DNA of 64,000 nucleotides, taken from NCBI GenBank assembly GCA_016715765.1, contig JADJZJ010000004.1, forward strand, positions 1 through 64,000, given 5' to 3'. Under the pieces are notes generated by a model. The model searched no databases and was not told the DNA's origin. It saw only the letters and a program-made list of their open reading frames with translations. The DNA comes from Opitutaceae bacterium. Its GTDB lineage: Bacteria; Verrucomicrobiota; Verrucomicrobiia; Opitutales; Opitutaceae. Positions within the stretch are counted from its first letter, which is position 1. Each line of letters begins with the position of its first letter. Positions 7,333 through 18,532 of the stretch are shown one piece after another. A program made the position numbers and the translations under genes.

Positions 7333-8501
7333 ACTCCGATCCCCTTTACCGTCTGCTCCTGGCCGCGATCGTCGTGGCGGCCGTCTGGTTCTGGCGCCGG
7401 GAACGCGCCGCCCGCCGGGCGGACGCGGAACGTTTTGAAGCCGAGCGCAAGCGCCTGGAAACCAAGTATGCCAGCGACCTGCGCGAACGCACCGGCCAGC
7501 TCGAGACCCTGCTCAATGAGATGCCCGAGGCGCTCATCGCCCTGAACGGCCAGGACGAGATCACCCTCGCCAACCGCGCCGCGGTCCAGCTCTTCAACCT
7601 CGGCCCGGCGGATAACGGCCGCCTGCTGCTGGAGGTATTGCGCCAGCCCGAGGTGGCGCAGTCGCTGGACCGCCTGGCCCGGGAGCGCGAGGTGCGCGAC
7701 TGCGAGCTGCTGCTGGAGAAACCCGTGCCGCGCCAGCTGCGGCTCAATGCGACCAAGCTCAGCGGCCAGGGCGGCGCGCTCCTGCTCTTCCACGACCTGA
7801 CCACCCTGCGCCGCCTCGAGTCCACGCGGCAGGATTTTGTCGCCAATGTCAGCCACGAGCTGCGCACGCCGATTTCCCTGATCAAGAGCGCGATCGAAAC
7901 CCTGCAGGACGGGGCCAAGTGCGACAGTGTCGCGCGCGACAAGTTTCTCGGCATCATCGACCGGCACGCCAGCCGCCTGGAACTCCTGATCGAGGACCTG
8001 CTGCTCCTTTCCGCCCTCGACTCCGGCCGCGTGGAGCTTCGCACCGAGCCGGTGGAACTCGCCGGGGCCGTGCAGACCGTGATCGATGACCTGGCCCCGG
8101 CCGCGCTCAGCCGCGGCGTTCAGGTGCTCAACCAGGTCGGCGCCGAACAGAGGCTGCGCGCCGATCCCCTGCGTTTGCGCCAGATCCTTTCCAACCTCAT
8201 TGACAACGCCATCAAGTACGGGCGTGAAGCCGGCACGGTTGAGATCAGCGCCGCTCCCCTCGGCGGCGGTTTCGTGCAGGTCCGCGTGCGCGACGATGGC
8301 GAGGGCATGTCCGAGGCCACGCTCAAGCGCGTCTTCGAGCGGTTTTTCCGCGCCGACAAGGCCCGCGCCCGCCAGCAGGGCGGCACCGGTCTCGGCCTCG
8401 CCATCGTGAAGAACCTCGTCCTCGCCCACGGCGGCGACGTCCGCGTCGAAAGCGCCCCCGGCAAGGGCAGCATCTTCATTTTCCGTCTGCCCGCGGCCTG
8501 A
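7329..8501 (+). CDS. phoR: Phosphate sensor histidine kinase PhoR
   Basis: 390 residues from a GTG that overlaps the phoB stop. One N-terminal membrane helix (about residues 7-22), a basic coiled-coil linker and a PAS-like domain (about 58-155) come first. The HisKA region follows with phosphorylated His176 in 'NVSHELRTPISLI'. The ATPase domain shows the N box 'NLIDNAIKYG', the G1 box 'RDDGEGM', the F box 'FERFF' and the G2 box 'GGTGLGLAIVKN'. There is essentially no periplasmic domain, as in other PhoR proteins, so input probably comes through PhoU and the membrane transporter. Confidence 0.92.
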   Translation: MNSDPLYRLLLAAIVVAAVWFWRRERAARRADAERFEAERKRLETKYASDLRERTGQLETLLNEMPEALIALNGQDEITLANRAAVQLFNLGPADNGRLLLEVLRQPEVAQSLDRLAREREVRDCELLLEKPVPRQLRLNATKLSGQGGALLLFHDLTTLRRLESTRQDFVANVSHELRTPISLIKSAIETLQDGAKCDSVARDKFLGIIDRHASRLELLIEDLLLLSALDSGRVELRTEPVELAGAVQTVIDDLAPAALSRGVQVLNQVGAEQRLRADPLRLRQILSNLIDNAIKYGREAGTVEISAAPLGGGFVQVRVRDDGEGMSEATLKRVFERFFRADKARARQQGGTGLGLAIVKNLVLAHGGDVRVESAPGKGSIFIFRLPAA

Positions 8502-8510
8502 GGGTCTATG

Positions 8511-8583
8511 GTAGCTACGAGCGTGAGCGAGTGGATGATCGGCATCGGAGGCGTTCAATCCACTCGCTCACGCTCATAGCTAC
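8511..8583. repeat. Palindromic repeat family C, copy 1
   Basis: Arms GTAGCTACGAGCGTGAGCGA and its complement flank a 25-bp variable centre. It lies just after phoR. The other copies are a single arm at 14161-14184 and a full pair at 59932-60003. It could form a terminator-like hairpin but lacks a T-run. Confidence 0.85.
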
Positions 8584-8654
8584 AAAAGGACAATCCCCGC
8601 AGGCGAACCGCCTAACACATTGCTGCAATAAGCCTTAGGCATAATCCAAAAAGA

Positions 8655-8678
8655 AAACCCCCGGCGGACCGGGGGTTT
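8655..8678 (-). terminator. Rho-independent terminator of tRNA-Ala
   Basis: Read on the minus strand, the stem AAACCCCCGG / CCGGGGGTTT with a short loop is followed by TTTTCTTTTT. It starts five bases after the CCA end of the tRNA. Confidence 0.85.
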
Positions 8679-8682
8679 AAAT

Positions 8683-8758
8683 TGGTGGACCCTAGCGGGT
8701 TCGAACCGCTGACCTCCTCAATGCCATTGAGGCGCTCTACCAACTGAGCTAAGAGCCC
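8683..8758 (-). tRNA. tRNA-Ala (anticodon GGC)
   Basis: A 76-nt cloverleaf on the minus strand. The acceptor stem starts GGGCTCT, the D-arm contains AGCTCAGTTGGTAGAGC, and the anticodon stem CCTCA/TGAGG encloses loop ATGGCAT with GGC at positions 34-36. The T-arm contains GGTTCGAACC and the 3' CCA is encoded. It decodes GCC/GCU alanine codons. A terminator follows immediately. Confidence 0.97.
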
Positions 8759-8816
8759 ATTCGCTGAATGAGAGGCGAGGAAAATCAGGGTTCCCGCAGT
8801 GATGGCAAGGACTTTT

Positions 8817-9695
8817 TCAATCCTCCTCCTTCATCTTGAAGGTCACCACCCAGACATCGCTCTTGCCGTTGGGCGTCGGACCGATGGAGCGCACCCGCGC
8901 AACCGCCTCCAGCACGCTGCGGTCAAACTCGGGGCTGCCGGATGAATCCACGATCTTCGCCGACGACAGCGTACCGTCGGCCGCGATGCGAAACTCGACC
9001 TTCGCCTCGAGCAGTTCGCTCAGGCCCGGCGGTTTTTCGTGCGCGGCCCGCAGGCGCTGGATCAGGAGGGCAATGTAGCTTTCCAGGGCGCTTTGCTCGG
9101 CGCGGCTCAGCGCCTTGCCGCCGGCGCCGCCGGTCTTGTTGTTGATGGATCCGCCGACGACGCCCTTGGCGATGCCCTCGGCGTCGATCTTGGCGACCTT
9201 GGGGCTCGACTTGCCGGGCTTGGGGGCGGGCTTGTTCTTGTTGAGCTTGTCGAACTCGGCCTTGCTGATGCGCTTGGCCTCCGCCTCCCGCTTCTTGCGA
9301 TCCGCCTCGACGAGGCGGTTCTCGCGCTTCTTGGCGATGCGCAGCACATCCTTGGTGTAGTTGGGCGGCTTGACCTCGGCCGGCTTCGGCGCCGGTTTTT
9401 CCGGCGCGCGCTCGATGACGGGTTCGGGGGCCGGCGGCACGGGTTCAGGTTTGACGGGCACCGGGGCCGGCGGGATCGGCACGTTCAGCTTGACGCCGCC
9501 CGCCACGCCGAGGGCCGGCGCCTCGGTGGCCATGTAGTTGTCCCCTTCCCCGGCCACCAGTTCGAAGATTTTGGGCGTTTCCTTCACCTGCACCTGCCGC
9601 GCATAGGTGAGAAACAGCACGACGGCGACCAGCGCTCCGTGCAGGGAGAGCGAAAGCATGAACGCGCCTGGTGAGGTCGGCCGCATCTCGGTCAA
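8817..9695 (-). CDS. TolA/TonB-like energy-transducing periplasmic protein
   Basis: 292 residues. One N-terminal membrane helix (about 12-30, 'FMLSLSLHGALVAVVLFL') precedes a Pro-rich, Lys/Ala/Glu-rich periplasmic spacer (about 75-190). The C-terminal domain resembles TonB/TolA ('VEFRIAADGTLSSAKIVDSS' and 'SVLEAVARV'). It should couple TolQ/TolR proton-motive-force work to outer-membrane partners. Its start overlaps the tolR stop (ATGA), and it is the last gene of the operon. TolA is favoured over TonB by the operon order, but the two cannot be separated firmly by sequence. Confidence 0.8.
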   Translation of the reverse strand: MTEMRPTSPGAFMLSLSLHGALVAVVLFLTYARQVQVKETPKIFELVAGEGDNYMATEAPALGVAGGVKLNVPIPPAPVPVKPEPVPPAPEPVIERAPEKPAPKPAEVKPPNYTKDVLRIAKKRENRLVEADRKKREAEAKRISKAEFDKLNKNKPAPKPGKSSPKVAKIDAEGIAKGVVGGSINNKTGGAGGKALSRAEQSALESYIALLIQRLRAAHEKPPGLSELLEAKVEFRIAADGTLSSAKIVDSSGSPEFDRSVLEAVARVRSIGPTPNGKSDVWVVTFKMKEED

Positions 9696-10120
9696 TCCGT
9701 CGTCTGGGTGTCGAAGGTGATCTTGTTCAGGTTATGCTTCTTCAGTTCGTCCATCACGCTGATCACCTTCTGGTACTGCAGGCTCCAGTCGGCGCGGACG
9801 CGGATGACGGGCGGCTTCTCCTTGCGGGCCGCCTCTTCCAGGAGATCCGGCAGGTCCTGAAAGTTGATCCGGCGGTTGCCCCAGTAGTACTCCCCGGCCT
9901 TGTTGATCGCAATCGTCTGATAGGTCAGGTCCTTGTCGGGCTTGTCCTGCGCGCGCTTGGATTCAGTGGGCAGCGAGACCTGGATGGACTGCTCCTGCTG
10001 GATCAGCGGCGTGGCGATCATGAAGATGATCAGCAGCGTGAAGGCCACGTCGATGAGGTTCGTGAAATTCAGCTCCGAGAGCGGATGCTGGACGTGACGG
10101 CGGCGGAAGGTTCGGGCCAT
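9692..10120 (-). CDS. tolR: TolR/ExbD biopolymer transport protein
   Basis: 142 residues with one membrane helix near residues 19-40 ('NFTNLIDVAFTLLIIFMIAT'). It carries the conserved Asp ('LIDVAF') required for proton use, and a periplasmic domain with the typical ending 'YQKVISVMDELKKHNLNKI'. It works with TolQ to energise the TolA-like protein encoded next. An unusual 471-bp element separates it from tolQ. Its ATG begins directly after the repeat arm, with no recognisable ribosome-binding site. Confidence 0.9.
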   Translation of the reverse strand: MARTFRRRHVQHPLSELNFTNLIDVAFTLLIIFMIATPLIQQEQSIQVSLPTESKRAQDKPDKDLTYQTIAINKAGEYYWGNRRINFQDLPDLLEEAARKEKPPVIRVRADWSLQYQKVISVMDELKKHNLNKITFDTQTTD

Positions 10121-10591
10121 TGATGAATTGGTTATGGGTTATGGCTTAATGGTTATCGCTTATTGGCCTGACTTGCTCCCACTGCGCGCAGGCGGGCGGT
10201 GCGGATGGCGGCGCCCAGGATTCGTTTCAGTTCATCGCACTCTGACAACAATCCATTCAAGAGTTCCGGTTTGAGCATTTCGCCCTCGGCGATGATGCGA
10301 AGCCAGATTGAGGTTTCGTTCAATTCCTTCACCGCAATACGCAACTTATGGATGAAGTCCGCCCGGCTTTCGGCCGACCTTGCTTCGGCATAATGCGGGG
10401 CCGGCGCCGTCCCGGAGCGCAAAACCTGGTCGGCGACATGCCGCTCCGCCAACGATGTTCCCAAACGTGGACTCAACCGCACAATGCGCACGGCGAAGGT
10501 GACCAATCGCCCCTCAAGCAATTCCGGCGTCATTTGTACTGGGCTTTGGTCTGACATAACCAATAAGCAATAACCATTAACCAATAAGCGA
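10121..10591. mobile_element. Heptamer-repeat element carrying a four-helix-bundle gene
   Basis: A 471-bp segment fits exactly between the tolQ stop and the tolR start. Its two ends (10128-10166 and 10555-10591) are inverted, AT-rich arrays of 7-bp units such as TATGGGT, TAATGGT, TATCGCT and TATTGGT. The interior encodes one four-helix-bundle protein on the minus strand, in the same direction as the Tol operon. No transposase or target duplication is visible. A cargo-less array of related heptamers lies at 14190-14313. Calling it mobile is inference from the arms and the operon interruption. Confidence 0.5.
10153..10557 (-). CDS. Four-helix bundle protein (23S rRNA intervening-sequence/S23 family)
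   Basis: 134 residues from ATG 10557; the ATG is supplied by the last heptamer of the repeat arm (GGTTATG). Family-typical motifs are visible: 'LVTFAVRIVRLSPRLGTSLAERHVADQVLRS', quoted here as 'FAVRIVRLSPRLG' and 'HVADQVLRSGTA', then 'YAEARSAESRADFIHKL' and 'ELNETSIWLRII'. Members of this family are known as ORFs inside 23S rRNA intervening sequences and are fold relatives of the Avd protein of diversity-generating retroelements; their role is unresolved. Here the gene sits between tolQ and tolR, not in rRNA, and no reverse transcriptase is nearby. Confidence 0.85.
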   Translation of the reverse strand: MSDQSPVQMTPELLEGRLVTFAVRIVRLSPRLGTSLAERHVADQVLRSGTAPAPHYAEARSAESRADFIHKLRIAVKELNETSIWLRIIAEGEMLKPELLNGLLSECDELKRILGAAIRTARLRAVGASQANKR

Positions 10592-11305
10592 TCACTTGCT
10601 TTCCAGCTCGATGCGGTCGGCGAGCGAGCTGGCGTAGTTTTCGAGCTCGGTGATCAGGTTCTTGGTCGTGTTGAGGATGAAATTGTAGCCGAACAGCGAG
10701 GGGATCGCCACCAGCAGGCCGGCGATGGTGGTGAGCAGCGCGGCGGAGATGCCGGGGGCGAGGGTCTGGATGGACGCGGTCTGCTGGTGCGAGACGGCGC
10801 CGAAGGCCTCCATGACGCCCCACACGGTGCCGAGGAGGCCCATGAAGGGCGCACCGGTCACGATGCTCGCGAGAAAGATCATGCTCGCCTCGTAGCGCAG
10901 CGTCTGGCGCGCGAGGGCGCGCTGCAGGGCGTTCTCGGACTGCTCGAGGCGGGAGCGGTTGTCCACCAGCCCGCGCTCCTTGGCGATGGCCGTGGCGCGC
11001 CAGTAGCTCTCGATGGCGTCGGCAAAAAGATCGGCGTACGGGATGCTGCGGCGGCTGCGGTAGGACTCGGGGAGGTCGAGCACCGAGCGCTGGTCGCGCA
11101 GGTGGCTCTCGAAGGCGTAGTTGAGTTCGCGCAGGCGCTTCAGCTCAAAGTATTTTCCGAACATGATCGTCCAGGCGATGAGGCTGAACACGGCGAGGCT
11201 GACCGTGATCACCTGGCCGACCAGGTCGCATTGCAGGAAAACCTGAATGATGTTGACGGTGGCGAGAACCGGAGCGGCGGGCAGCGCGAGCATGGGCATG
11301 AGCAT
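10592..11305 (-). CDS. tolQ: TolQ/ExbB proton channel protein
   Basis: About 237 residues from ATG 11305. The frame opens at a TTG (11326), and further ATGs lie at 11299 and 11293; none has a clear ribosome-binding site. Three membrane helices fit TolQ: about residues 15-42 ('VSLAVFSLIAWTIMFGKYFE'), about 130-155 ('FLASIVTGAPFMGLLGTVWG') and about 175-200 ('GISAALLTTIAGLLVAIPSL'). The last two carry the family motifs GxxGTVxG and TxxGLxxAIP. It pairs with TolR (9692) in an inner-membrane motor. Divergently transcribed from the sugar kinase at 11412. Confidence 0.9.
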   Translation of the reverse strand: MLMPMLALPAAPVLATVNIIQVFLQCDLVGQVITVSLAVFSLIAWTIMFGKYFELKRLRELNYAFESHLRDQRSVLDLPESYRSRRSIPYADLFADAIESYWRATAIAKERGLVDNRSRLEQSENALQRALARQTLRYEASMIFLASIVTGAPFMGLLGTVWGVMEAFGAVSHQQTASIQTLAPGISAALLTTIAGLLVAIPSLFGYNFILNTTKNLITELENYASSLADRIELESK

Positions 11306-11411
11306 GAGAGTTGGAGGGATTACCAAATGCGTTCAACGGAAAATGCCGCCAATTGCACGCGATTCTGTTTGCGGGCTCCGCCGCTTGAATTTTCGCTGGG
11401 CGGCCTTTCCC

Positions 11412-12524
11412 ATGGATTTCAAGACCAGCACCCTGCAGCAATTGCGCGAACACCGCTCCGACCGGGCCGGCAAGCATGCCCTGGTGGGCTTCGACGGCTT
11501 CGTGGACACCATCGTGACGCCGGTCGCCCTGCGCGCCGGCCAGGGCGACAATTTCACGCCCATCGCGACGATCGCCGAGTTCGGCCAGCGCATCTCGGCC
11601 GCCGCGGGCAAGAGCACCAATCTCGAGTTCTATCCCCGCATGGACAAACTCGGCGGCAACGGTCCCATCATGGCCAATGCCCTGCTCGCCCAGGGCCCGG
11701 GAGTCACCTACATCGGCGCGCTCGGCAAGACGGCCATCCACCCGGTCTTCGCCGACATGGCCGCCCGGGCCGAGGTGGTCTCGCTCTGCGACCCCGCCGT
11801 CACCACCGCGGTCGAGTTCACCGACGGCAAGCTGATGCTGGGCATGATGCGCAGCCTCGACGAGATCACCCCGGAGAAGATCGCCGCGGTCATGGGCGCG
11901 GACAAGTACCGCGCCGCCCTCGGGGCCGCCGACCTCATCGCGGTGGTGAACTGGACGATGATCCCGAACCTCACGGGCGTGCTCGTGGACCTCGTCCAGC
12001 ACGTCCTGCCGCAGGTCCCCGTCAAGCCGGGCCGGATCTTCTTCTTCGATCTGGCCGACCCGGAGAAGCGCTCCGCCGCCGACCTGGTCTATGCGCTCGA
12101 GACCATCGCAAAGTTCGAGCAGTTCGGCCGCGTCACCCTCGGCCTCAATCTCAAGGAGGCCCAGCAGGTGTTCACCGTCCTCGGCTTCGGCATGGAAACC
12201 GAGACCGAGTCCGGCCTGCGCGCGATGGCCGACAAGATCCGCACGCGGCTCGACCTGACCACCGTGGTCATTCACCCCAAGGAATCCGCCGCCTGCGCCA
12301 CCCGCGAGGGCACCGCCTGGGTGCCCGGCCCCTACGTGGCCCAGCCGCTCATCACCACCGGCGCCGGCGACCATTTCAACGCCGGTTTCAGCGCCGCCCA
12401 GCTCATCGGCCTTGATCCCACCGCCTGCCTCACGGCCGGCGTCTGCACCAGCGGACACTATGTGCGCACGGCCCGGAGTCCGTCGGCCGGCGACCTCGAA
12501 ACCTTCCTCGCCAACTGGAAATAA
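11412..12524 (+). CDS. PfkB-family carbohydrate kinase
   Basis: 370 residues from ATG 11412 (MDFKTSTLQQLREHR). The N-terminal substrate side shows 'GGNGPIMANALLAQG', the paired Gly motif of ribokinase-like proteins. The C-terminal catalytic signature 'TTGAGDHFNAGFSAAQ' includes the base Asp of GAGD. It phosphorylates a sugar or related alcohol using ATP; the substrate is not identifiable. Eighteen bases separate it from tmk downstream, so the two are probably cotranscribed. Confidence 0.85.
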   Translation: MDFKTSTLQQLREHRSDRAGKHALVGFDGFVDTIVTPVALRAGQGDNFTPIATIAEFGQRISAAAGKSTNLEFYPRMDKLGGNGPIMANALLAQGPGVTYIGALGKTAIHPVFADMAARAEVVSLCDPAVTTAVEFTDGKLMLGMMRSLDEITPEKIAAVMGADKYRAALGAADLIAVVNWTMIPNLTGVLVDLVQHVLPQVPVKPGRIFFFDLADPEKRSAADLVYALETIAKFEQFGRVTLGLNLKEAQQVFTVLGFGMETETESGLRAMADKIRTRLDLTTVVIHPKESAACATREGTAWVPGPYVAQPLITTGAGDHFNAGFSAAQLIGLDPTACLTAGVCTSGHYVRTARSPSAGDLETFLANWK

Positions 12525-12542
12525 GCCCGCTACCTTTCCCCC

Positions 12543-13190
12543 ATGCCTCTCCACCAAAAACCCACCGGCCGGCTCATCTCCTTCGAGGGTTCGGAAGGCA
12601 GCGGCAAATCCACCCAGATCACCCTGCTGGCCGCCCGCCTGCAGAAGGAGGGTCGGGAGGTGATCACCACGCGCGAACCCGGCGGCACCGAGATCGGGGA
12701 GCAGATCCGCAACATCATCGTGCACAACTCCAAGGGCGACGAGATGTGCGCCGAGACGGAGCTGCTGCTCTTCACGGCCGCCCGCGCCCAGCTGGTGCGC
12801 GAGGTCATCGCCCCCGCCCTGCTCGCCGGCAAGTACGTGCTCAGCGACCGCTTCCTCGATTCTTCGACCGTCTACCAGGGCATCGCCCGCAACCTCGCGC
12901 CCGATCCGGTGAACCAGATCAACCGCTTTGCCGTCGGCAATGTCATGCCGGATGTCACCGTCGTGATCGACGTGCCCACCGAGATCAGTCTCCAGCGCCT
13001 GAAGCAGCGCGTCACCGACCTGCCCGACCGCATGGAGCGCGAGAACGTGGATTTCTACAAAAAGGTCCGGGACGGTTACCTGCTCCTCGCCAAGAACATG
13101 CCCGACCGCGTGATTCTGGTGGACGGCACGCATACGACGGCCGCGATCGCCCAGACCATCTGGGAGCATGTGAAGATCCGCCTCGGCTGA
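12543..13190 (+). CDS. tmk: Thymidylate kinase
   Basis: 215 residues. The P-loop is at residues 16-24 ('GSEGSGKST'), followed by 'TTREPGGTEIGEQIR', the DRY/DRF-type motif in 'LSDRFLDSSTVYQG', and the LID region 'RMERENVDFYKKVRDGYLLL'. It converts dTMP to dTDP in the cytoplasm. The family order tmk-holB is common; here holB starts 8 bp after the stop. Confidence 0.95.
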   Translation: MPLHQKPTGRLISFEGSEGSGKSTQITLLAARLQKEGREVITTREPGGTEIGEQIRNIIVHNSKGDEMCAETELLLFTAARAQLVREVIAPALLAGKYVLSDRFLDSSTVYQGIARNLAPDPVNQINRFAVGNVMPDVTVVIDVPTEISLQRLKQRVTDLPDRMERENVDFYKKVRDGYLLLAKNMPDRVILVDGTHTTAAIAQTIWEHVKIRLG

Positions 13191-13197
13191 GGGCGCC

Positions 13198-14154
13198 ATG
13201 ACCGAGCGCGTTGAATGGCCGTCCGCCCTCGTCGGCACCCCGGCCGTGACCGTCATCGAGAGCGCGATCACCCGGCAGCGGCTGTCGCACAGCCTGCTCC
13301 TGCACGGCGACGACCTCCCCACCCTCGTCCTGATCGCCCACGCGATTGCCGACCGGCTGCTCAATCCGCCCGGTACCCGGGCGCAGTACGCCCCGGCGCA
13401 GCATCCGGACTGCTTCAATCTCCGCCCGACCGGTAAAATGCGCCAGATCAGCGCCGATAACACCCGTGACCTCATCGGCAAGGTGCAGGTTTCCGCCAGT
13501 GTCGCCACCCGCAAGGTCGCCATCCTGCACGAGGTGGACCGCATGAACCTCACCGCGGCCAACATCTTTCTCAAGACGCTGGAGGAACCGCCCGCCCACA
13601 CCACGCTCCTGCTCCTCACCACCCGGCCCTACGTGCTGCTGCCGACGATCCGCAGCCGCGTGCTGCATTTCCGCTTTCCCACGGCCGCGCTGCCGCTCGA
13701 GCAGCCGGGGCTCAAGGCCTGGCTGGCCGACTACCGCGAGTGGCTCGGCCGGCTGACCGAGGGCGTGGGCGACAAACGCGCCGTCGCCGACCACATCTTC
13801 AGCGTCTACGGTCTGGTGGCGCGCTTCAATGCCCTCCTGGACGCAGCGACCGCCGAGGCTTGGGCCGTGGAGAAGACCAAGCTGCCAGCGGACATCGAGG
13901 AGGACGAGCAGGTCGCCATCGAGACCGGTCTCGCGAACGGGTTGCGGTCCCGGATATTCTCCGAGTTGGAGCACGCCACGCGCGAATTCGCCCTGCCCCG
14001 GCTCAAGGCCGGTGACACGACCATCCGCAACGCGCTCGTCGGCGCGGTGCACCAGCTCGAGCACGACGTGGGCCTGCTGCGGTTGAACCTCAACGAATCC
14101 GCCGCCCTCGAGAATTTCCTCCTCAGCTCGCTGCGCCTGTGGACGAAGCGGTGA
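13198..14154 (+). CDS. holB: DNA polymerase III delta' subunit
   Basis: 318 residues. The clamp-loader AAA+ fold is seen in 'RQRLSHSLLLHGDDLPT' (degenerate P-loop, as usual in delta'), the Walker B-like 'VAILHEVDRMN', the 'AANIFLKTLEEPPAHTTLLLL' box and sensor 'LPTIRSRVLHFRFP'. No zinc cysteines are present. The subunit helps load the beta clamp. It directly follows tmk and ends before a cluster of palindromic repeats. Confidence 0.9.
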   Translation: MTERVEWPSALVGTPAVTVIESAITRQRLSHSLLLHGDDLPTLVLIAHAIADRLLNPPGTRAQYAPAQHPDCFNLRPTGKMRQISADNTRDLIGKVQVSASVATRKVAILHEVDRMNLTAANIFLKTLEEPPAHTTLLLLTTRPYVLLPTIRSRVLHFRFPTAALPLEQPGLKAWLADYREWLGRLTEGVGDKRAVADHIFSVYGLVARFNALLDAATAEAWAVEKTKLPADIEEDEQVAIETGLANGLRSRIFSELEHATREFALPRLKAGDTTIRNALVGAVHQLEHDVGLLRLNLNESAALENFLLSSLRLWTKR

Positions 14155-14160
14155 GCGGGA

Positions 14161-14184
14161 GTAGCTACGAGCGTGAGCGAGTGG
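14161..14184. repeat. Single arm of palindromic repeat family C
   Basis: GTAGCTACGAGCGTGAGCGA and four more matching bases, without its partner arm. The heptamer element at 14190-14313 begins just after it, so that element may have replaced the second arm. Confidence 0.8.
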
Positions 14185-14189
14185 CTGCT

Positions 14190-14313
14190 TGGGTGAAAAC
14201 GCTCAACGCTTAACGTTTAACTTTTAACGCTCAATTACGATCCGGCGCACGACTCTGGCGGTTCTCATAATTGAGCGTTAAGCGTTAAAAGTTAAACGTT
14301 GAGCGTTCTCACC
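14190..14313. repeat. Inverted heptamer-array element without cargo
   Basis: The left arm (14193-14237) is a run of heptamers AAAACGC, TCAACGC, TTAACGT, TTAACTT, TTAACGC, TCAATTA. The right arm, read in complement (14313-14268), uses the same units in a different order: AGAACGC, TCAACGT, TTAACTT, TTAACGC, TTAACGC, TCAATTA. The centre is about 30 bp. The unit pattern TA..(C/G)GT in complement resembles the arms around the four-helix-bundle gene at 10121-10591. No ORF is inside. Confidence 0.75.
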
Positions 14314-14326
14314 ACCGTTTCCGCGC

Positions 14327-17450
<3,124 letters not shown>

Positions 17451-17507
17451 GAGCAGGCGTCAGCGAAGCGAATCGCGCCCGCGTGTGAATCCAAATCCGG
17501 CGAATGA

Positions 17508-18282
17508 TCAAACCATGCCCAGCACCGTGGCGACAAACGCGGGGCGGGCCTCGATGTGGGGATTGTGCCCCGCCCCGGGCATGACTGCCAGCTGCGCGGC
17601 GGGAAAATGCTGACGGATCAGCGCTTCGTCGCCGGCGGTGATGTAGGCGGATTTCCCTCCGGCGATGAAATGGGCCGGTCCGTTGAAAACATCTCCCAAC
17701 TGCAGGGGGCTTTTCTCCAGCACCGGCAGCGCCGCCGTAAGCGCCGGCAGATTCACCGACCAGCGCCAGCGACGGTCGCTATCGGATTCGAGATTGGTCG
17801 TGAGGAATTTCCGCATCGCCCAGTTTTCCACGCGATGCTCGAAACGCTGCTCGGCCTCGGCGCGCGATCGCAGGGTTGAGAGATCGAGTTCGTTCATCGC
17901 GGCAAATTCCTCCAGATGCGCCGGCCAGAAATAGTCCTTCGGTGCCATGTCCACCACGATCAGCCGCTCCACGCGCCCGGGATGCCGGCAGGCCAGCAGC
18001 ATTGCCGCCTTCCCGCCCATGCGTGGCCCATCAGCGTGACGCGGCCAGACCCTGCGCATCCAGCCACGCCAGCACGTCGTCAACCATGGCGGCATAATCC
18101 ATGGCGGCTTCATGCGGTGAAGCCCCGTGATTGCGGGCATCAGGCGCCAGGACATGGAAGTGCTCCGCCAGATCGCGGCCGGCCGTCTGCCAGTTGCGCG
18201 AGGACCCCAACATCCCGTGCAGGATGACCAGCGGCGGCCGCCCGGCACCGCCGAGGTCGCGATTGTAAAGCGGTAACGGCAT
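17508..18282 (-). CDS. Alpha/beta hydrolase (two frameshifts)
   Basis: Starts MPLPLYNRDLGGAGRPPL at ATG 18282. 'VILHGMLGSSRNWQTAGRDL' is the oxyanion-hole HG motif and 'PDARNHGASPH' the next strand. After about residue 83 the frame breaks twice within 30 bp (near 18041 and 18022). The reconstructed piece is 'L-A-R-V-T-L-M-G-H-x-M-G-G-K', so the second break falls on the nucleophile codon of the GxSxGG elbow. The rest runs in the frame ending at 17508, with Asp/His regions including the catalytic His in 'PGAGHNPHIE'. It resembles YbfF-like esterases. It follows in the same direction upstream of lacZ by 57 bp. Either damaged or a sequence error. Confidence 0.75.
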
Positions 18283-18336
18283 GTCCCAACGCAATCTCCC
18301 GGACTCACGGTGGCAAGGTCGGAGCGTGCGGTTTGA

Positions 18337-18397
18337 TGTAGGAGCGGCTTTATGCCGCGATTTGCGCGCTCAATCGCGGCATAAAGCCGCTCCTACA
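18337..18397. repeat. Palindromic repeat family A, copy 3
   Basis: Identical, including the loop, to the copy at 21294-21354. The two bracket mutS, and both sit within 200 bp of its ends. It lies between the divergent hydrolase and mutS starts. Confidence 0.9.
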
Positions 18398-18532
18398 GGT
18401 TTTTCCGGAACCGTCCACCATCCGCGATCTCCCTTCTCCAAACTGTCCGATTTCCCACCGAATTGTTCGCATACGGGACAGTTGCGTTTTTCCTTTGCGC
18501 CTCCGCGCCTTTGCGTGAGCGTTGCTGCCCCG

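Noticed and set aside
10153..10557. A diversity-generating retroelement, because the four-helix-bundle protein resembles Avd
   Set aside because: No reverse transcriptase and no template/variable repeat pair are visible in the window; the flanking repeats are heptamer arrays.
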